Source: Coleofasciculaceae cyanobacterium RL_1_1 (GTDB taxonomy: Bacteria; Cyanobacteriota; Cyanobacteriia; Cyanobacteriales; Geitlerinemataceae). From it: a stretch of 32,483 nt of DNA. The notes below the pieces were generated by a model. The model was given only the letters and a program-made list of their open reading frames with translations. It ran no database searches and had not been told where the DNA came from. A program made the translations under genes and the position numbers. Position 1 is the first letter of the stretch, and every line of letters begins with the position of its first letter. The DNA is taken from contig JAAUPN010000018.1 of NCBI GenBank assembly GCA_012033105.1, forward strand, positions 1 to 32,483, written 5' to 3'. Shown in pieces: positions 9,288 to 18,603 of this stretch.

Positions 9288-10238
9288 ATGAACGACTTTT
9301 CCGGCTTCTCGACTATCCCAAGTGCTCCACCGGGGTTTAAATCGGGCTTTGTGGGCATCATCGGACGACCCAATGTTGGTAAATCGACGTTGATGAATGA
9401 TCTGATCGGCCAAAAGATCGCAATTACATCACCGGTGGCACAAACGACGCGCAATCGTTTGCGGGGGATTTTGACCAGCGATACGGCGCAAATTATTTTT
9501 GTGGATACGCCGGGAATTCATAAGCCGCACCACCAGCTCGGTAAGGTTCTGGTACAAAATGCACGGGCGGCGATTAATTCGGTGGATGTGATTTTGTTTG
9601 TGGTGGATGGAGCAACGGAAGCGGGTGGCGGCGATCGCTTTATTGCCAATATGCTGACCCATTCGCCGATTCCGGTGCTGTTGGGGTTAAATAAAATCGA
9701 TTTACAGCCCGCCGAGCAAGCCGAGGAGATTGAGGATAGTTACCGAGATTTGGCCGCAACAGCGGCAGCGGATTCGGTTTGGCCGTTGCTTAAGTTTTCC
9801 GCCTTAACGGGCGAGGGTTTAGATTCGCTCCAGACGTTGATTGTCGATCGTCTCGAAACTGGCCCTTATTACTACCCGCCGGATTTGGTGACCGATCAGC
9901 CGGAACGGTTCATCATGGGTGAGCTGATTCGTGAGCAGATTTTACGTTTGACGCGGGAAGAGGTGCCGCATTCGGTGGCGGTAGCGATCGAGCGGGTGGA
10001 AGAGACGCCGAAGCTGACGCGGATTCATGCGTCGATCAATGTGGAGCGATCGTCGCAAAAGGGAATTTTGATCGGGAAAAGTGGAGCAATGCTGAAGGAA
10101 ATCGGCTCGGCAGCGCGGGGTCAGATTCAAAAATTAATTAATGGCAAAATTTATCTGGAGCTATTTGTCCGGGTGCAACCACGCTGGCGACAATCACGCA
10201 CACGTCTCGCGGAGTTTGGCTATAGTCCTGATGATTAA
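9288..10238 (+). CDS. era: Ribosome-assembly GTPase Era
   Basis: Era is a GTPase that binds the 3' end of 16S rRNA and helps 30S maturation. The GTPase domain shows G1 GRPNVGKST, a switch region with SPVAQTTRNRLRGI, G3 DTPGIHKP and G4 NKID. The C-terminal KH domain shows KGILIGKSGAMLKEIG and ends in LFVRVQPRWRQSRTRL, typical of Era. I chose the ATG at 9288 (316 residues). The frame extends upstream to a TTG at 9255, but that would add residues outside the normal family start. It follows the infB terminator and probably has its own promoter. Confidence 0.94.
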   Translation: MNDFSGFSTIPSAPPGFKSGFVGIIGRPNVGKSTLMNDLIGQKIAITSPVAQTTRNRLRGILTSDTAQIIFVDTPGIHKPHHQLGKVLVQNARAAINSVDVILFVVDGATEAGGGDRFIANMLTHSPIPVLLGLNKIDLQPAEQAEEIEDSYRDLAATAAADSVWPLLKFSALTGEGLDSLQTLIVDRLETGPYYYPPDLVTDQPERFIMGELIREQILRLTREEVPHSVAVAIERVEETPKLTRIHASINVERSSQKGILIGKSGAMLKEIGSAARGQIQKLINGKIYLELFVRVQPRWRQSRTRLAEFGYSPDD

Positions 10239-10303
10239 AGGCGGGAACGTTGGGAGGCGTCTGCAACTGTAGGATTATGACCATTAAGCGTTACGCAGAC
10301 TGT

Positions 10304-10372
10304 AGACCTCTGAGGTCTAAACGAAACTCCCTGGCTTGAGCAAGCCAGTGATCGTAAGACCTCAGAGGTCTT
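10304..10372. repeat. Compound palindromic repeat between era and the DUF92 gene
   Basis: The 15-mer AGACCTCTGAGGTCT (10304-10318), itself a palindrome with 7-base arms, is followed by the perfect hairpin CTGGCTTGAGCAAGCCAG (10331-10348). Then comes the exact reverse complement of the first unit, AGACCTCAGAGGTCT (10357-10371). The whole can form one large cruciform or three separate hairpins. There is no T run, so it is not a standard terminator. It looks like a dispersed intergenic palindromic repeat. Confidence 0.75.
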
Positions 10373-10448
10373 GGCAATGTTGTGTCAGTCCTGACCATAA
10401 TGCGTTTCGTGATCTGTTCCTGGCCTCAATACACCATCGCGACAACTC

Positions 10449-11231
10449 ATGACCCTCGAAGCCCTGATCGCCTCGCCCTGGCTAACGGCGATCGCCCTCA
10501 ACACCGTCCTGATCCTGCTCGCATTCCTCCTACCGAAAAAATTACTCACCCCAGCGGGCTACCTCCATGCTTGGGTTTTGGGGGTACTCGTGTGGGGCTG
10601 TCTCGGCTGGCGAGGCTACGTGATCGTGATGGTCTATTTTTTGATGGGTTCCGGCGTCACTAAAATCGGCCTGAAGCAAAAGGAAGCCGAGGGCATTGCC
10701 GAAAAACGCGGCGGAATGCGGGGGCCGGAAAATGTTTGGGGATCGGCGCTGATCGGAACCTTTTGCGCGATCGCCTTTGCGATCGGGGCTGATTCCACCG
10801 CACCGATCGCTAGTACCACCACTGCGATCGGTCAGCTTTGTCTCCTGGGCTACACCGCCAGCTTCGCGACAAAACTGTCGGACACCACCGCCAGCGAGGT
10901 CGGTAAAGCCTACGGTCGTCGCACCTTTTTGATCACCACCTTAAAACCTGTACCGCGTGGAACCGAAGGGGCGGTGAGCTTAGAAGGAACGTTAGCGGGT
11001 GTGGTGGGATCGCTCGTAATCGTAGGGGTGGCCTATGGCATGGGGGTGATCGATCTGTGGGGCGTGTTGTGGTGTGCGATCGCGGCGTTTGTGGCGACGA
11101 ATGCGGAAAGCGTGATCGGGGCGACGGTGCAGGAGCAGTGGGAGTGGCTCACGAATGAGGTGGTGAATGGAATCAATACGGCGATCGGGGCGATCGTCGC
11201 GATCGCGCTGGGCTGGCTCATGATGCATTAG
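10449..11231 (+). CDS. DUF92/TIGR00297 membrane protein, probable phytyl-phosphate kinase (VTE6-like)
   Basis: This 260-residue polytopic membrane protein belongs to the DUF92 (TIGR00297) family. Plant VTE6 and its Synechocystis relative are assigned to phosphorylation of phytyl phosphate to phytyl diphosphate, which feeds tocopherol and phylloquinone synthesis from recycled chlorophyll phytol. Visible family features are RGGMRGPENVWGSAL, the acidic motif SDTTASEVGKAYGRRTFLITT with conserved Asp and Glu, and VPRGTEGAVSLEGTLAG. Several hydrophobic segments lie at both ends (ALNTVLILLAFLLP, LVIVGVAYGMGVI, TAIGAIVAIALGWLMM). The start ATG is at 10449. Family is clear; the exact reaction is transferred from homologues. 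Confidence 0.82.
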   Translation: MTLEALIASPWLTAIALNTVLILLAFLLPKKLLTPAGYLHAWVLGVLVWGCLGWRGYVIVMVYFLMGSGVTKIGLKQKEAEGIAEKRGGMRGPENVWGSALIGTFCAIAFAIGADSTAPIASTTTAIGQLCLLGYTASFATKLSDTTASEVGKAYGRRTFLITTLKPVPRGTEGAVSLEGTLAGVVGSLVIVGVAYGMGVIDLWGVLWCAIAAFVATNAESVIGATVQEQWEWLTNEVVNGINTAIGAIVAIALGWLMMH

Positions 11232-11338
11232 GAGCCGGAAGGTGAGGGTACGGCGATCGCGACGGTGTGACCGGATAACCGAGTAAAGCTTAACGGTAAG
11301 CTGGACAACAGACTTTTTAACCCTCGTTCGATCACAGC

Positions 11339-12574
11339 ATGGCTACCGTTAACGATAACTATCTCAAGCTCAAAGCGGGCTACCTCTTTCCCGAAATCGC
11401 TCGCCGCGTGGCAGCTTTCACCGAGGCCAATCCCGACGCGCCGGTGATTAAACTCGGGATCGGCGACGTGACCGAACCGCTGCCCCAAGCCTGCCGCGAG
11501 GCGATGATCGCCGCCGTCAACGATATGGGCGATCGCGGTTCGTTCAAAGGCTACGGCCCCGAACAAGGGTATCTCTGGCTACGGGACGCGATCGCCAAAC
11601 ACGACTTTCAAGCACGGGGCTGCGACATCGACGCCTCCGAGATTTTCGTCTCGGATGGCGCGAAATGCGACAGCGGCAACATCCTCGATATCTTCGGCCA
11701 CGACAACACGATCGCTGTTACCGATCCCGTCTACCCGGTCTACGTCGATACCAACGTGATGGCGGGTAACACCGGCGAAGCTGACGATAGCGGCAAATAT
11801 GGCGGCCTCACCTACATTCCAATTTCCGCCGAAAACAACTTCACCGCTGCGATCCCCGACACCAAAGTCGATCTGATTTATCTCTGTTTTCCGAACAACC
11901 CCACCGGCGCGACGGCCACCAAAGAACAGCTTCAAGCCTGGGTTGATTATGCTCGCGCTAACGGTTCGATTATTTTCTTCGATGCGGCCTACGAAGCGTT
12001 CATCACCGATGACAGCCTGCCCCATTCAATTTTCGAGATCGAAGGGGCGCGGGACTGTGCGATCGAGTTTCGATCGTTCTCGAAAAATGCCGGTTTTACC
12101 GGGACACGCTGCGCCTTTACCGTGGTTCCCAAAGGCTTAACCGCAAAAGCTGCCGACGGTTCCGAGGTCGAACTCTGGAAACTGTGGAATCGTCGTCAAT
12201 GTACTAAATTTAACGGTGTGTCGTACATTGTTCAGCGCGGCGCTGAAGCGGTGTATTCCGAAGCGGGTCAAGCCCAAATTAAGGAACTAATCGCGTTTTA
12301 CTTGGAAAATGCAGCGATCGTGCGCGAGCAACTCACGGCAGCGGGCATGGACGTATTCGGCGGCGTCAATGCGCCTTACGTCTGGGTCAAAGCTCCCAAC
12401 GGTCTATCGAGCTGGGATTTCTTCGATAAGCTGCTGCATACCTGCAATGTGGTCGGTACACCGGGGTCAGGCTTTGGCGCGGCGGGTGAGGGGTATTTCC
12501 GCATTTCAGCGTTTAACAGCCGCGAAAATGTGGTGGAAGCAATGAAGCGGATTACGGAAAAATTCTCAGTCTAG
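11339..12574 (+). CDS. dapL: LL-diaminopimelate aminotransferase
   Basis: DapL converts tetrahydrodipicolinate directly to LL-diaminopimelate using glutamate and PLP. This is the lysine/peptidoglycan route of plants, cyanobacteria and chlamydiae. The 411-residue length matches plant and cyanobacterial enzymes. The class I/II aminotransferase fold shows [12 protein letters not shown] near the N-terminus, [15 protein letters not shown], the FFDAAYEAF strand, and the PLP lysine motif [15 protein letters not shown] at about residues 245-259. The C-terminal [20 protein letters not shown] is typical. The start ATG is at 11339. A hairpin lies beyond its stop, and pheS converges from the right. Confidence 0.95.
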   Translation: MATVNDNYLKLKAGYLFPEIARRVAAFTEANPDAPVIKLGIGDVTEPLPQACREAMIAAVNDMGDRGSFKGYGPEQGYLWLRDAIAKHDFQARGCDIDASEIFVSDGAKCDSGNILDIFGHDNTIAVTDPVYPVYVDTNVMAGNTGEADDSGKYGGLTYIPISAENNFTAAIPDTKVDLIYLCFPNNPTGATATKEQLQAWVDYARANGSIIFFDAAYEAFITDDSLPHSIFEIEGARDCAIEFRSFSKNAGFTGTRCAFTVVPKGLTAKAADGSEVELWKLWNRRQCTKFNGVSYIVQRGAEAVYSEAGQAQIKELIAFYLENAAIVREQLTAAGMDVFGGVNAPYVWVKAPNGLSSWDFFDKLLHTCNVVGTPGSGFGAAGEGYFRISAFNSRENVVEAMKRITEKFSV

Positions 12575-12629
12575 GCGATCGCGTTGGTGGTGTGTAACCA
12601 CAACGAAATTCATTAGAACCGCGAACAGT

Positions 12630-12649
12630 GGGCGCATGACTATGCGCCC
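12630..12649. other. Perfect hairpin between convergent dapL and pheS
   Basis: GGGCGCAT (12630-12637) and ATGCGCCC (12642-12649) form an 8-base stem with a GACT loop. No T run follows on either strand. Its place between two convergent genes suggests a transcript end or a processing structure, but it is not a canonical terminator. Confidence 0.5.
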
Positions 12650-12805
12650 CAACAGCGCCGAATGCTGACTATGACAAACCATGACATTCTGGGCAGTCAG
12701 ACCGAGTGGATGGAGTCGTCACCCGTTGCGATGTTGACGTGTTTCTCGATCGCGATCCTAATTCTATCCAACGATACCCGCCAAACTTTTGCCGATTACG
12801 CTGCT

Positions 12806-13807
12806 TTAAAACTGACGCAGGAAGCGCAGATCGCTAGCATACACCCGGCGAATATCGTCAATCTGGTGCAATACCATCGCAAAACGCTCGATCCCAAAAC
12901 CGGCAGCAAACCCGGTATACACCTCCGGATCGTAGCCCACCGCTTGCAGCACATTCGGATCAACCATGCCACAACCAAGCACTTCAAGCCAGTTCCCTTT
13001 CCAGCGAACATCCACTTCTGCACTGGGTTCCGTAAACGGAAAGTAGCTCGGACGAAAGCGGATTTCAACGTCACCAAACATCTGTTGGATGAACTCGCCG
13101 ATCGTACCTTTCAAATCCGTAAACGTCAGACCCTGATCCACCGCCAATAGCTCCACCTGATGAAACACCGCTGAGTGGGTTGCATCCACCGTGTCACGGC
13201 GATAAACCCGGCCTGGAGCGACGACCCGAATCGGTGGATCGTTCTGTTCCATGTAGCGGATTTGTACCGGCGAGGTATGGGTGCGCAGTAGGTGACCGTT
13301 GGGTAGATAAAACGTGTCCTGCATATCCCGCGCCGGGTGGTCTTTGGGCATATTCAGCGACGAAAAATTGTAATGATCGCTTTCCATCTCTGGCCCCGTT
13401 GCGACGGTGTAGCCGAGACCGACAAAAATATCGAGGGCGCGATCGATGGTGCTGGCGAGGGGGTGGCGACGACCCTGAGGGCGCAGGGTTCCGGGCATCG
13501 TAACATCGATCGTTTCGGCAGCGATCTGAGCCTGAACGCGGGCAAGCTGTAGCGCTTCTCGTGCGGTATCGAGTGCAGTTTGTAGGGCGGCTTTGACTTC
13601 ATTGGTCAGTTTGCCGACGGTGGGGCGATCGCTGGGATCGAGCTTGCCCATGCCGCCGAGGATGTTTGAAAGCTGCCCTTTTTTGCCGAGGTAGGCGACA
13701 CGCAACTGTTCGAGAGCATCGAGATCTGCCGCGTCAGCAATTGCAGCGAGGGCAGCCTGTTGCAGGTCTTCGAGCTGGGTTTCGAGAGTATTGAGCGTAA
13801 TCGTCAT
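12806..13807 (-). CDS. pheS: Phenylalanyl-tRNA synthetase alpha subunit
   Basis: PheS forms the catalytic half of the alpha2-beta2 enzyme that charges tRNA-Phe. An N-terminal coiled-coil region (about 1-85, with [21 protein letters not shown]) is followed by the class II core. Motif 2 appears as [21 protein letters not shown] (abridged), and motif 3 as [21 protein letters not shown]. The C-terminal [14 protein letters not shown] block is typical. I chose the ATG at 13805-13807 (333 residues). The longer open frame from 13885 would add 26 residues that the family lacks. The gene is alone here: pheT is not adjacent, as is common in cyanobacteria. Confidence 0.95.
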   Translation of the reverse strand: MTITLNTLETQLEDLQQAALAAIADAADLDALEQLRVAYLGKKGQLSNILGGMGKLDPSDRPTVGKLTNEVKAALQTALDTAREALQLARVQAQIAAETIDVTMPGTLRPQGRRHPLASTIDRALDIFVGLGYTVATGPEMESDHYNFSSLNMPKDHPARDMQDTFYLPNGHLLRTHTSPVQIRYMEQNDPPIRVVAPGRVYRRDTVDATHSAVFHQVELLAVDQGLTFTDLKGTIGEFIQQMFGDVEIRFRPSYFPFTEPSAEVDVRWKGNWLEVLGCGMVDPNVLQAVGYDPEVYTGFAAGFGIERFAMVLHQIDDIRRVYASDLRFLRQF

Positions 13808-13884
13808 CGTTCGGATGGGCGAGGGTGAGCGGGAAAAATCGAGCGCAAGATCGGCAAAGATCTCAAGGTGAGGCTCAAAAAACA

Positions 13885-13908
13885 ATTTGTTTAAACATTT
13901 GTTTAAAC
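13885..13908. promoter_or_regulatory. Tandem 12-base repeat with two GTTTAAAC palindromes upstream of pheS
   Basis: ATTTGTTTAAAC occurs twice back to back (13885-13896 and 13897-13908). Each copy contains the 8-base palindrome GTTTAAAC, so the two palindromes are 12 bases apart. It lies 78 bases upstream of the chosen pheS start. Two spaced palindromes suggest an operator for a dimeric regulator, but no regulator is known to me for this site. A short GCAACACGC duplication follows at about 13911. Confidence 0.45.
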
Positions 13909-14106
13909 GTGCAACACGCGCAACACGTCAAAACGGCCTTGGTCTTTTTGGCGGACCTTACGTCTGGCAGACCTTAGTTTAATGCAGTTCCGGTCGTTCG
14001 CGAGTGGGTGAGTGAGATTCACACGCAGAGCTAGAAATGTAAGGATGAAATCTAGGTCTAATTTGGGTCAAATTCCCAACCCAAGCCCAACGAGCCGATC
14101 GGGGTT

Positions 14107-15056
14107 TTAGGATCGCGAAACACCATTGCGCGAGCCGGAAGCATACGAACCACGAGCGATCGTGGGATCATTCGCGCTCGTCGCATAGGCGCACCAATCA
14201 CTCCAACTTCCGGCATAAAGCTGGGGAACGATCGTCAGTGTCGGGTCATGCTGGCGAGCCAGCTCAAATGAGAGTAAATTCACACAGGCCGTCACGCCCG
14301 AACCACAGTAGACGATGACACGATCGGGATTGAGAGCGGCGATCGCCTGCCAGTGTTGCCATTGAGTCTCAAGCGATTTTGCAAACCCGGCCTCATCGGT
14401 CACCCCTTGCCAAAACCGTTCGATCGCCCCTGGAATGTGACCAGCGTAGGGATCGATCGGTTCGACCTCGCCGCGATAGCGCTCCGGACTACGCGAATCC
14501 ACGATCACGGTTTCGGCTTGATCGATCGCAGCTCGCACCTGTTCCCGATCCACCGTCCACCCTGACTGCACCTGCGCCACAAACGAGCGAGCCGAACTTA
14601 CTCCCCGCGCTGCACTCAAATTCCCGTCCCCAGAGGTCACCGGCAATCCCGCCGCCACCCATCCCGGAAAGCCTCCATCTAGCAAAAAAACGCGCTCATG
14701 TCCGCAGTACCGCAACATCCACCATAACCGCGATGCAAAGGCAAACCGAGCATCGTCGTAGACAAAGACATCGGTTACACCGCGTTCGATCCCCAGTTTA
14801 GAAAAGGTAGCTTCTAGGGTGGCGATCGGTGGTAGCGGATGACGCCCGCCCTGGCCGTGCGGCGCGATGGGTGCGGCGAGATCGCGATCGAGGCTGAGAT
14901 AGGCGGCTCCGGCGATGTGGGATTGCGGTAGTCGCGTTCTCCGCAATCGGGGTCTTGCAGGCTAAAACGGCAGTCTATGACAATACTGGTTTGATCCGGT
15001 TGCGCCAAGATCTGAGCCAGGTCATGGGGCGAGATGAGCGGAGAGGATAACGTCAT
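14107..15056 (-). CDS. Two-domain sulfurtransferase, 3-mercaptopyruvate type (one frameshift)
   Basis: This is a tandem-rhodanese enzyme that moves sulfane sulfur from 3-mercaptopyruvate or thiosulfate to an acceptor. The inactive first domain starts at the ATG at 15056 (SIVIDCRFSL, with HIAGA). The second domain carries the active-site loop CGSGVTAC, which is the mercaptopyruvate rather than the thiosulfate type, preceded by VIVYCG. The frame breaks near 14925. The codons for DYRQSHIAGA read DYRNPTSP because one C is missing (CGCCAATCC reads CGCAATCC on the minus strand). Correcting it gives one continuous protein of about 316 residues, normal for the family. The defect resembles those in infB and is probably a read error; a true pseudogene is the alternative. 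Confidence 0.8.
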
Positions 15057-15295
15057 TGATTTAGCGGCTTAAGTTTTTCTGGGCTACACCAATTTTCTAA
15101 CGTTTTTCCCGCGCTTATGATGCAGTGAGGGCAATACATGCTGTTTCGTTTCTTACTTCCGATCAATACCACTTGAACCGGATAGTGCCGGAACATTCAG
15201 TTCAGTATGAAACACCCGCCAGTATCATGTTTTCTGTTGTTTTACTCAATGAATTTCTAAGATTCCACTCGAACTTACTGTGTTCAGTATTTGAA
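15057..15295. other. AT-richer gap upstream of the sulfurtransferase
   Basis: About 240 bases between the methyltransferase stop and the sulfurtransferase start. I see no coding frame, strong hairpin or T-run terminator. Base composition shifts towards A+T, as in the adjoining methyltransferase gene. Confidence 0.4.
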
Positions 15296-16276
15296 TTATG
15301 AAACATTCTGAAATAGACTAATTTGTGGGTTATCGCTTAGACAAGAAGGAGATTGAAGTAATGTTTTTGATATTTCTAAAGATTGATCAAAATCCATCGT
15401 CAGGGAATCTCCTTTATAGTCAGGATATAGCTCGGAAAGCTGATGAATATTCGTCTCCAACTGAGAAAAGTAAACATCATCGATCTCAACACTAACGGCC
15501 TCATACCCGATCGCTTTACAAGCTGCGATCGTTGAGCCTGAACCACAAAAAGGATCGAGAATTTTTCCCATTCCTAACGGTAAAAGAGCACGGCTCAAGA
15601 TGCGAAGTAGCTGTTGAGGTTTAACCGTTGGATGACTCGAAATATTCGCTTCTCTTTTCGGGGTTTTACCAATGGATAGGGTATCGGGGAGAGGTTGATC
15701 CGTCTGAATTCGTCGCAAAGCTCCTGTCCCCCATTTTCTCAGATTCATAGCGACAGTACGTTCTCCAAGCGGTTTTCTAAACAGCATCCACGGCTCATAG
15801 GTTCCCCGTGGAGTGACACAGGTATCAACAAATTCTTGCTCGGCAAGCTTGGGTCTGTCCCCACCCCGAAACCCTCGATATAACCTCAGCACTGCACCGC
15901 GAACCTCAAAACCAGCTTCTGCCATACCTCTTTGAACGAGGTGCTGCAACATCGGTGTGCCAGCAAGAAAAACGTGTGCTCCCGGTGTTAAAGCAGGAAG
16001 GAGCAGCTCGCCAAACTCTTTGAAATAGCCGTAAACCCGGATTAATTCATCGTCTTTTAAGGTTGTAAATCGAGGCAGCGGCGCTCTTTGACTACCACCA
16101 ATGGTTGGGGGAATTCGCCACACTCCCCCTTGCCCTTCGCGCATCTTAGCGACTTCCTGGGGAGAAAATTCTACAACTCCAAACGGCGGATCAGAACAAA
16201 CCCCCTCGATCGAATGAGGTGGCTGTTCCTTAAGCCAGTCGAAACAATTTTGATGATAGGGCTTGAATAGCGTCAT
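15296..16276 (-). CDS. Solitary DNA methyltransferase, beta class, probably N6-adenine
   Basis: This 326-residue S-adenosylmethionine-dependent DNA methylase has the beta-class motif order. The catalytic motif IV, SDPPFGV (about residues 28-34), comes first. The AdoMet-binding motif I, DPFCGSGSTIAA, and motif X-like HPTVKPQQLLRILSRAL come near the C-terminus. DPPF points to N6-adenine rather than N4-cytosine modification, though this is not absolute. The target site cannot be read from the sequence. No restriction endonuclease is adjacent, so it is either an orphan regulatory methylase or half of a lost system. The gene is visibly more A+T-rich than its neighbours, a hint of horizontal acquisition. 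It lies 58 bases downstream of lipB on the same strand. Confidence 0.85.
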   Translation of the reverse strand: MTLFKPYHQNCFDWLKEQPPHSIEGVCSDPPFGVVEFSPQEVAKMREGQGGVWRIPPTIGGSQRAPLPRFTTLKDDELIRVYGYFKEFGELLLPALTPGAHVFLAGTPMLQHLVQRGMAEAGFEVRGAVLRLYRGFRGGDRPKLAEQEFVDTCVTPRGTYEPWMLFRKPLGERTVAMNLRKWGTGALRRIQTDQPLPDTLSIGKTPKREANISSHPTVKPQQLLRILSRALLPLGMGKILDPFCGSGSTIAACKAIGYEAVSVEIDDVYFSQLETNIHQLSELYPDYKGDSLTMDFDQSLEISKTLLQSPSCLSDNPQISLFQNVS

Positions 16277-16334
16277 AATCTCAATTTTCGCCTAATACTA
16301 GCCGTCGTTGATTGGTTGATTAAGTCCCTCTCCA

Positions 16335-17039
16335 TCACATAACGATCGCCCGTAAACGTGGATCATCCAAGCTTTCGATCGTCTCCACCTGAACCTCCAC
16401 CCCAAAACACTGACCAAATGCCCGAACCACTTCCGGCATCACCCGATCGACTGTAAGTCCCGGTACAAACTGCGCCAAACTCCCCACCCCCCGATCGGCA
16501 ATCCCACAGGGAACAATCCGCTCAAACCCCGTTAAATCTGGACAAACATTCAGCGCAAACCCGTGCATCGTAATCCAGCGACTGACCTTAATCCCGATCG
16601 CCGCTAACTTGCGATCACCCACCCAAACTCCCGTCAACCCCGCCACCCGCTCGCCCGTCACCCCAAACGCCGCGATCGTCTCAAGCACCACCGCCTCCAA
16701 CTGTCGCAAATACCAATGCAAATCTGGCTGGTAGCGCATCAAATTTACGATCGGATAGCCCACCAACTGCCCCGGACAGTGATACGTCACCTCACCACCA
16801 CGCTCGATCCGGTGTAACTCATACTCACTCGCCGCCGGGTCAAACTTCAAAAACTTAGGATTGCTACCACGACCCAAGGTATAGACCGGCGGATGTTCGA
16901 GCAATAGCAAAACATCCGCTCGACCCGGATCGTTACGGCGTAGATCTACTAACTGACGCTGCCAAGCCCAGGCTCGCTCGTAGGGAACCTGAGAACGTAG
17001 ATAGAGACAGAGAAGAGGCGGTAGCACAGACGTTAACAC
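16335..17039 (-). CDS. lipB: Octanoyltransferase LipB
   Basis: LipB transfers octanoyl from acyl carrier protein to the lipoyl domains of 2-oxoacid dehydrogenases and glycine cleavage H protein, the first step of lipoate synthesis. The family motifs are clear: [52 protein letters not shown] with the catalytic Lys, and the catalytic Cys in [13 protein letters not shown]. The 234-residue length is normal. The start ATG at 17039 is the only one that keeps the full N-terminal domain. Confidence 0.94.
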   Translation of the reverse strand: MLTSVLPPLLCLYLRSQVPYERAWAWQRQLVDLRRNDPGRADVLLLLEHPPVYTLGRGSNPKFLKFDPAASEYELHRIERGGEVTYHCPGQLVGYPIVNLMRYQPDLHWYLRQLEAVVLETIAAFGVTGERVAGLTGVWVGDRKLAAIGIKVSRWITMHGFALNVCPDLTGFERIVPCGIADRGVGSLAQFVPGLTVDRVMPEVVRAFGQCFGVEVQVETIESLDDPRLRAIVM

Positions 17040-17643
17040 TCAAAGGTTAAGACTCGCCTTAAATCATAACGATTCGGTAAGAAGACCAACAGAGCGAGCC
17101 TCAATACAGTAAGTTTTCTCTATCGTCTGTGTTCGTCATGAGCGATCGTGATCAACCCAGACGGTCTTCGACTTTTGAAGTCTCGAATACTCGAATCTGA
17201 GCCTTAACGCAATGCTTCAAAATATTGAAATTTTGAGTATTACGTCCAAAATTTCACCCAGACGACCCATCAAACTTCAGCCGATCGTGATTGATTGACA
17301 TGCTTGAGGTGACGTTAAGTTTCTTCATATTCATGAATGTACTAAACATCACAGAGCATCAAGCAATATGAAGGAAAATGAATGGGTGTTCAGTCCATTC
17401 GCAATGCGACTTAAAATGAGGTTAAGGAGGAAGGTTACCAACGTCGTACCGCGATCCGTTCTCCCCTCCGGTGTTCATACGAATGAATTCATGGAGCTAA
17501 ACAAAGCGGCATACACCCGCCCCGCCCAAGTTAGTTCCATCGCGCCTGACTCGGAGATCGCACTTTTTGGTATTTCGGAGGCTCAGACCCATTTTCAGAT
17601 ACGTTTCTGATCAAGCAGAAATATTTAGCGGGATGTTTACAGG
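17040..17643 (+). promoter_or_regulatory. Long upstream region of the hibernation factor gene
   Basis: This 600-base stretch divides divergent lipB and hpf. A perfect GAAATTTTG/CAAAATTTC inverted repeat (17227-17235 and 17247-17255) lies inside. Nearer the gene, AAGGAGGAAGG (about 17423-17433) can pair with downstream CTCCCCTCC. An open frame of 80 codons (17368-17610) has no ribosome site or family resemblance, and I do not call it a gene. Cyanobacterial lrtA, the orthologue, is known for a long 5' untranslated leader tied to dark/light control of the transcript; this gap could hold such a leader. Confidence 0.4.
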
Positions 17644-18258
17644 ATGAAGCTAGTTATCCAAGGCAAAAATATTGATATCACTGACTCTCTGCGCGACTAT
17701 GTCGATCAGAAAGTAAAAAAAGCGGTGAGTCACTTTCAGAACCTGACAACGGAAGTTGATGTTCATCTTTCGATTGAGAAAAATCCCCGCATAACCTCTA
17801 GCCAAGCCGCAGAGGTGACGATCTATGCTAATGGCACGGTGATTCGTGCCCACGAAACCAGTGAATCGATGTATGCCAGCATTGATTTAGTTGCGGATAA
17901 AATTGCGCGACAGTTGCGCAAATACAAAGAGAAACGCTTTACGAAAAAAGCGGCTACTTCGGCTAAAGATGCTCCGGTTCCGGTTATGCCGATCGCGGAT
18001 ATCGATACTGATCGCGAACCCGAACTGCCGAGCGATGTTGTCCGGATGAAATATTTCGCGATGGCTCCGATGGCGGTCGAGGAAGCGTTAGAGCAGCTTC
18101 AGCTTGTGGATCATGATTTCTATATGTTCCTCAATGTGGATAGTGGTGAAATTAACGTGATCTACGAACGGAATCATGGTGGTTATGGCTTGATTCAGCC
18201 GCGTAAAACGGGTGAAGAGGGGTTCGATCGCATGATTGAGCTATCACGTGCCTCCTAA
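17644..18258 (+). CDS. hpf: Long-form ribosome hibernation promoting factor (LrtA type)
   Basis: Long HPF dimerises 70S ribosomes into inactive 100S particles when translation slows; in cyanobacteria it is the light-repressed protein LrtA. The 204-residue protein has the S30AE N-terminal domain ([19 protein letters not shown], then [12 protein letters not shown] and [21 protein letters not shown], about 1-100). A Lys/Ala/Pro linker follows, then the C-terminal dimerisation domain ([21 protein letters not shown], abridged, to YGLIQPR, about 140-195). The C-terminal domain is what separates it from short HPF and YfiA. The start ATG is preceded by AGG directly. A strong terminator follows at 18367. 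Confidence 0.94.
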   Translation: MKLVIQGKNIDITDSLRDYVDQKVKKAVSHFQNLTTEVDVHLSIEKNPRITSSQAAEVTIYANGTVIRAHETSESMYASIDLVADKIARQLRKYKEKRFTKKAATSAKDAPVPVMPIADIDTDREPELPSDVVRMKYFAMAPMAVEEALEQLQLVDHDFYMFLNVDSGEINVIYERNHGGYGLIQPRKTGEEGFDRMIELSRAS

Positions 18259-18366
18259 CATGTTGACCATCCTAGCTTAGGCTAGTCTCGTGTTATTTCC
18301 TCTTGTTGATAATACGATCAAGCTCAATTTTTCCTCTCGATTTTGATCGTGTTATGGCATCAATTT

Positions 18367-18402
18367 AAATCCTCTCTTTATGATGATAAAGAGAGGATTT
18401 TC
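18367..18402 (+). terminator. Intrinsic terminator downstream of hpf
   Basis: A perfect 15-base stem (18367-18381 with 18386-18400) closes a GATG loop and ends in TTTTCT on the plus strand. The left arm starts with AAA, so the structure could also work in reverse. It lies about 110 bases after the hpf stop. Confidence 0.75.
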
Positions 18403-18549
18403 TCTGGAGCTTTAAAAATACAGAGAACAATTGTCAAGATCAGAAGTCATCGTCGGTTTAATAAAAGAAAAAAATATATTGACCTGTCTCTATTCTCTTG
18501 CAAACCGCATTTCGACTCCGCTCAATGCTCTCAGATTGTCAGGAATTAA

Positions 18550-18603
18550 TCGTGTTTTAGCGAGAAATTACACTTCTCGTGTTTTAGCGAGAAATTACAC
18601 TTC
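18550..18603. repeat. 27-base perfect tandem duplication at the hepT 3' end
   Basis: Two identical 27-base units lie at 18550-18576 and 18577-18603. The second contains the stop codon and last codons of the hepT remnant, so the duplication copied the gene's 3' end. TTCTCG/CGAGAA within the array can form a hairpin. A related motif, TTCGACTCCGCTCAATG, is seen at 18511-18527, near TTCGACACGCTCAAT at 18602-18616. Confidence 0.8.

Noticed and set aside
12662-13150. 162-codon plus-strand open frame
   Set aside because: It is opposite pheS, whose protein motifs are unmistakable.
17368-17610. 80-codon open frame ahead of hpf
   Set aside because: No ribosome site, no recognisable family, and it lies where a long untranslated leader is expected.
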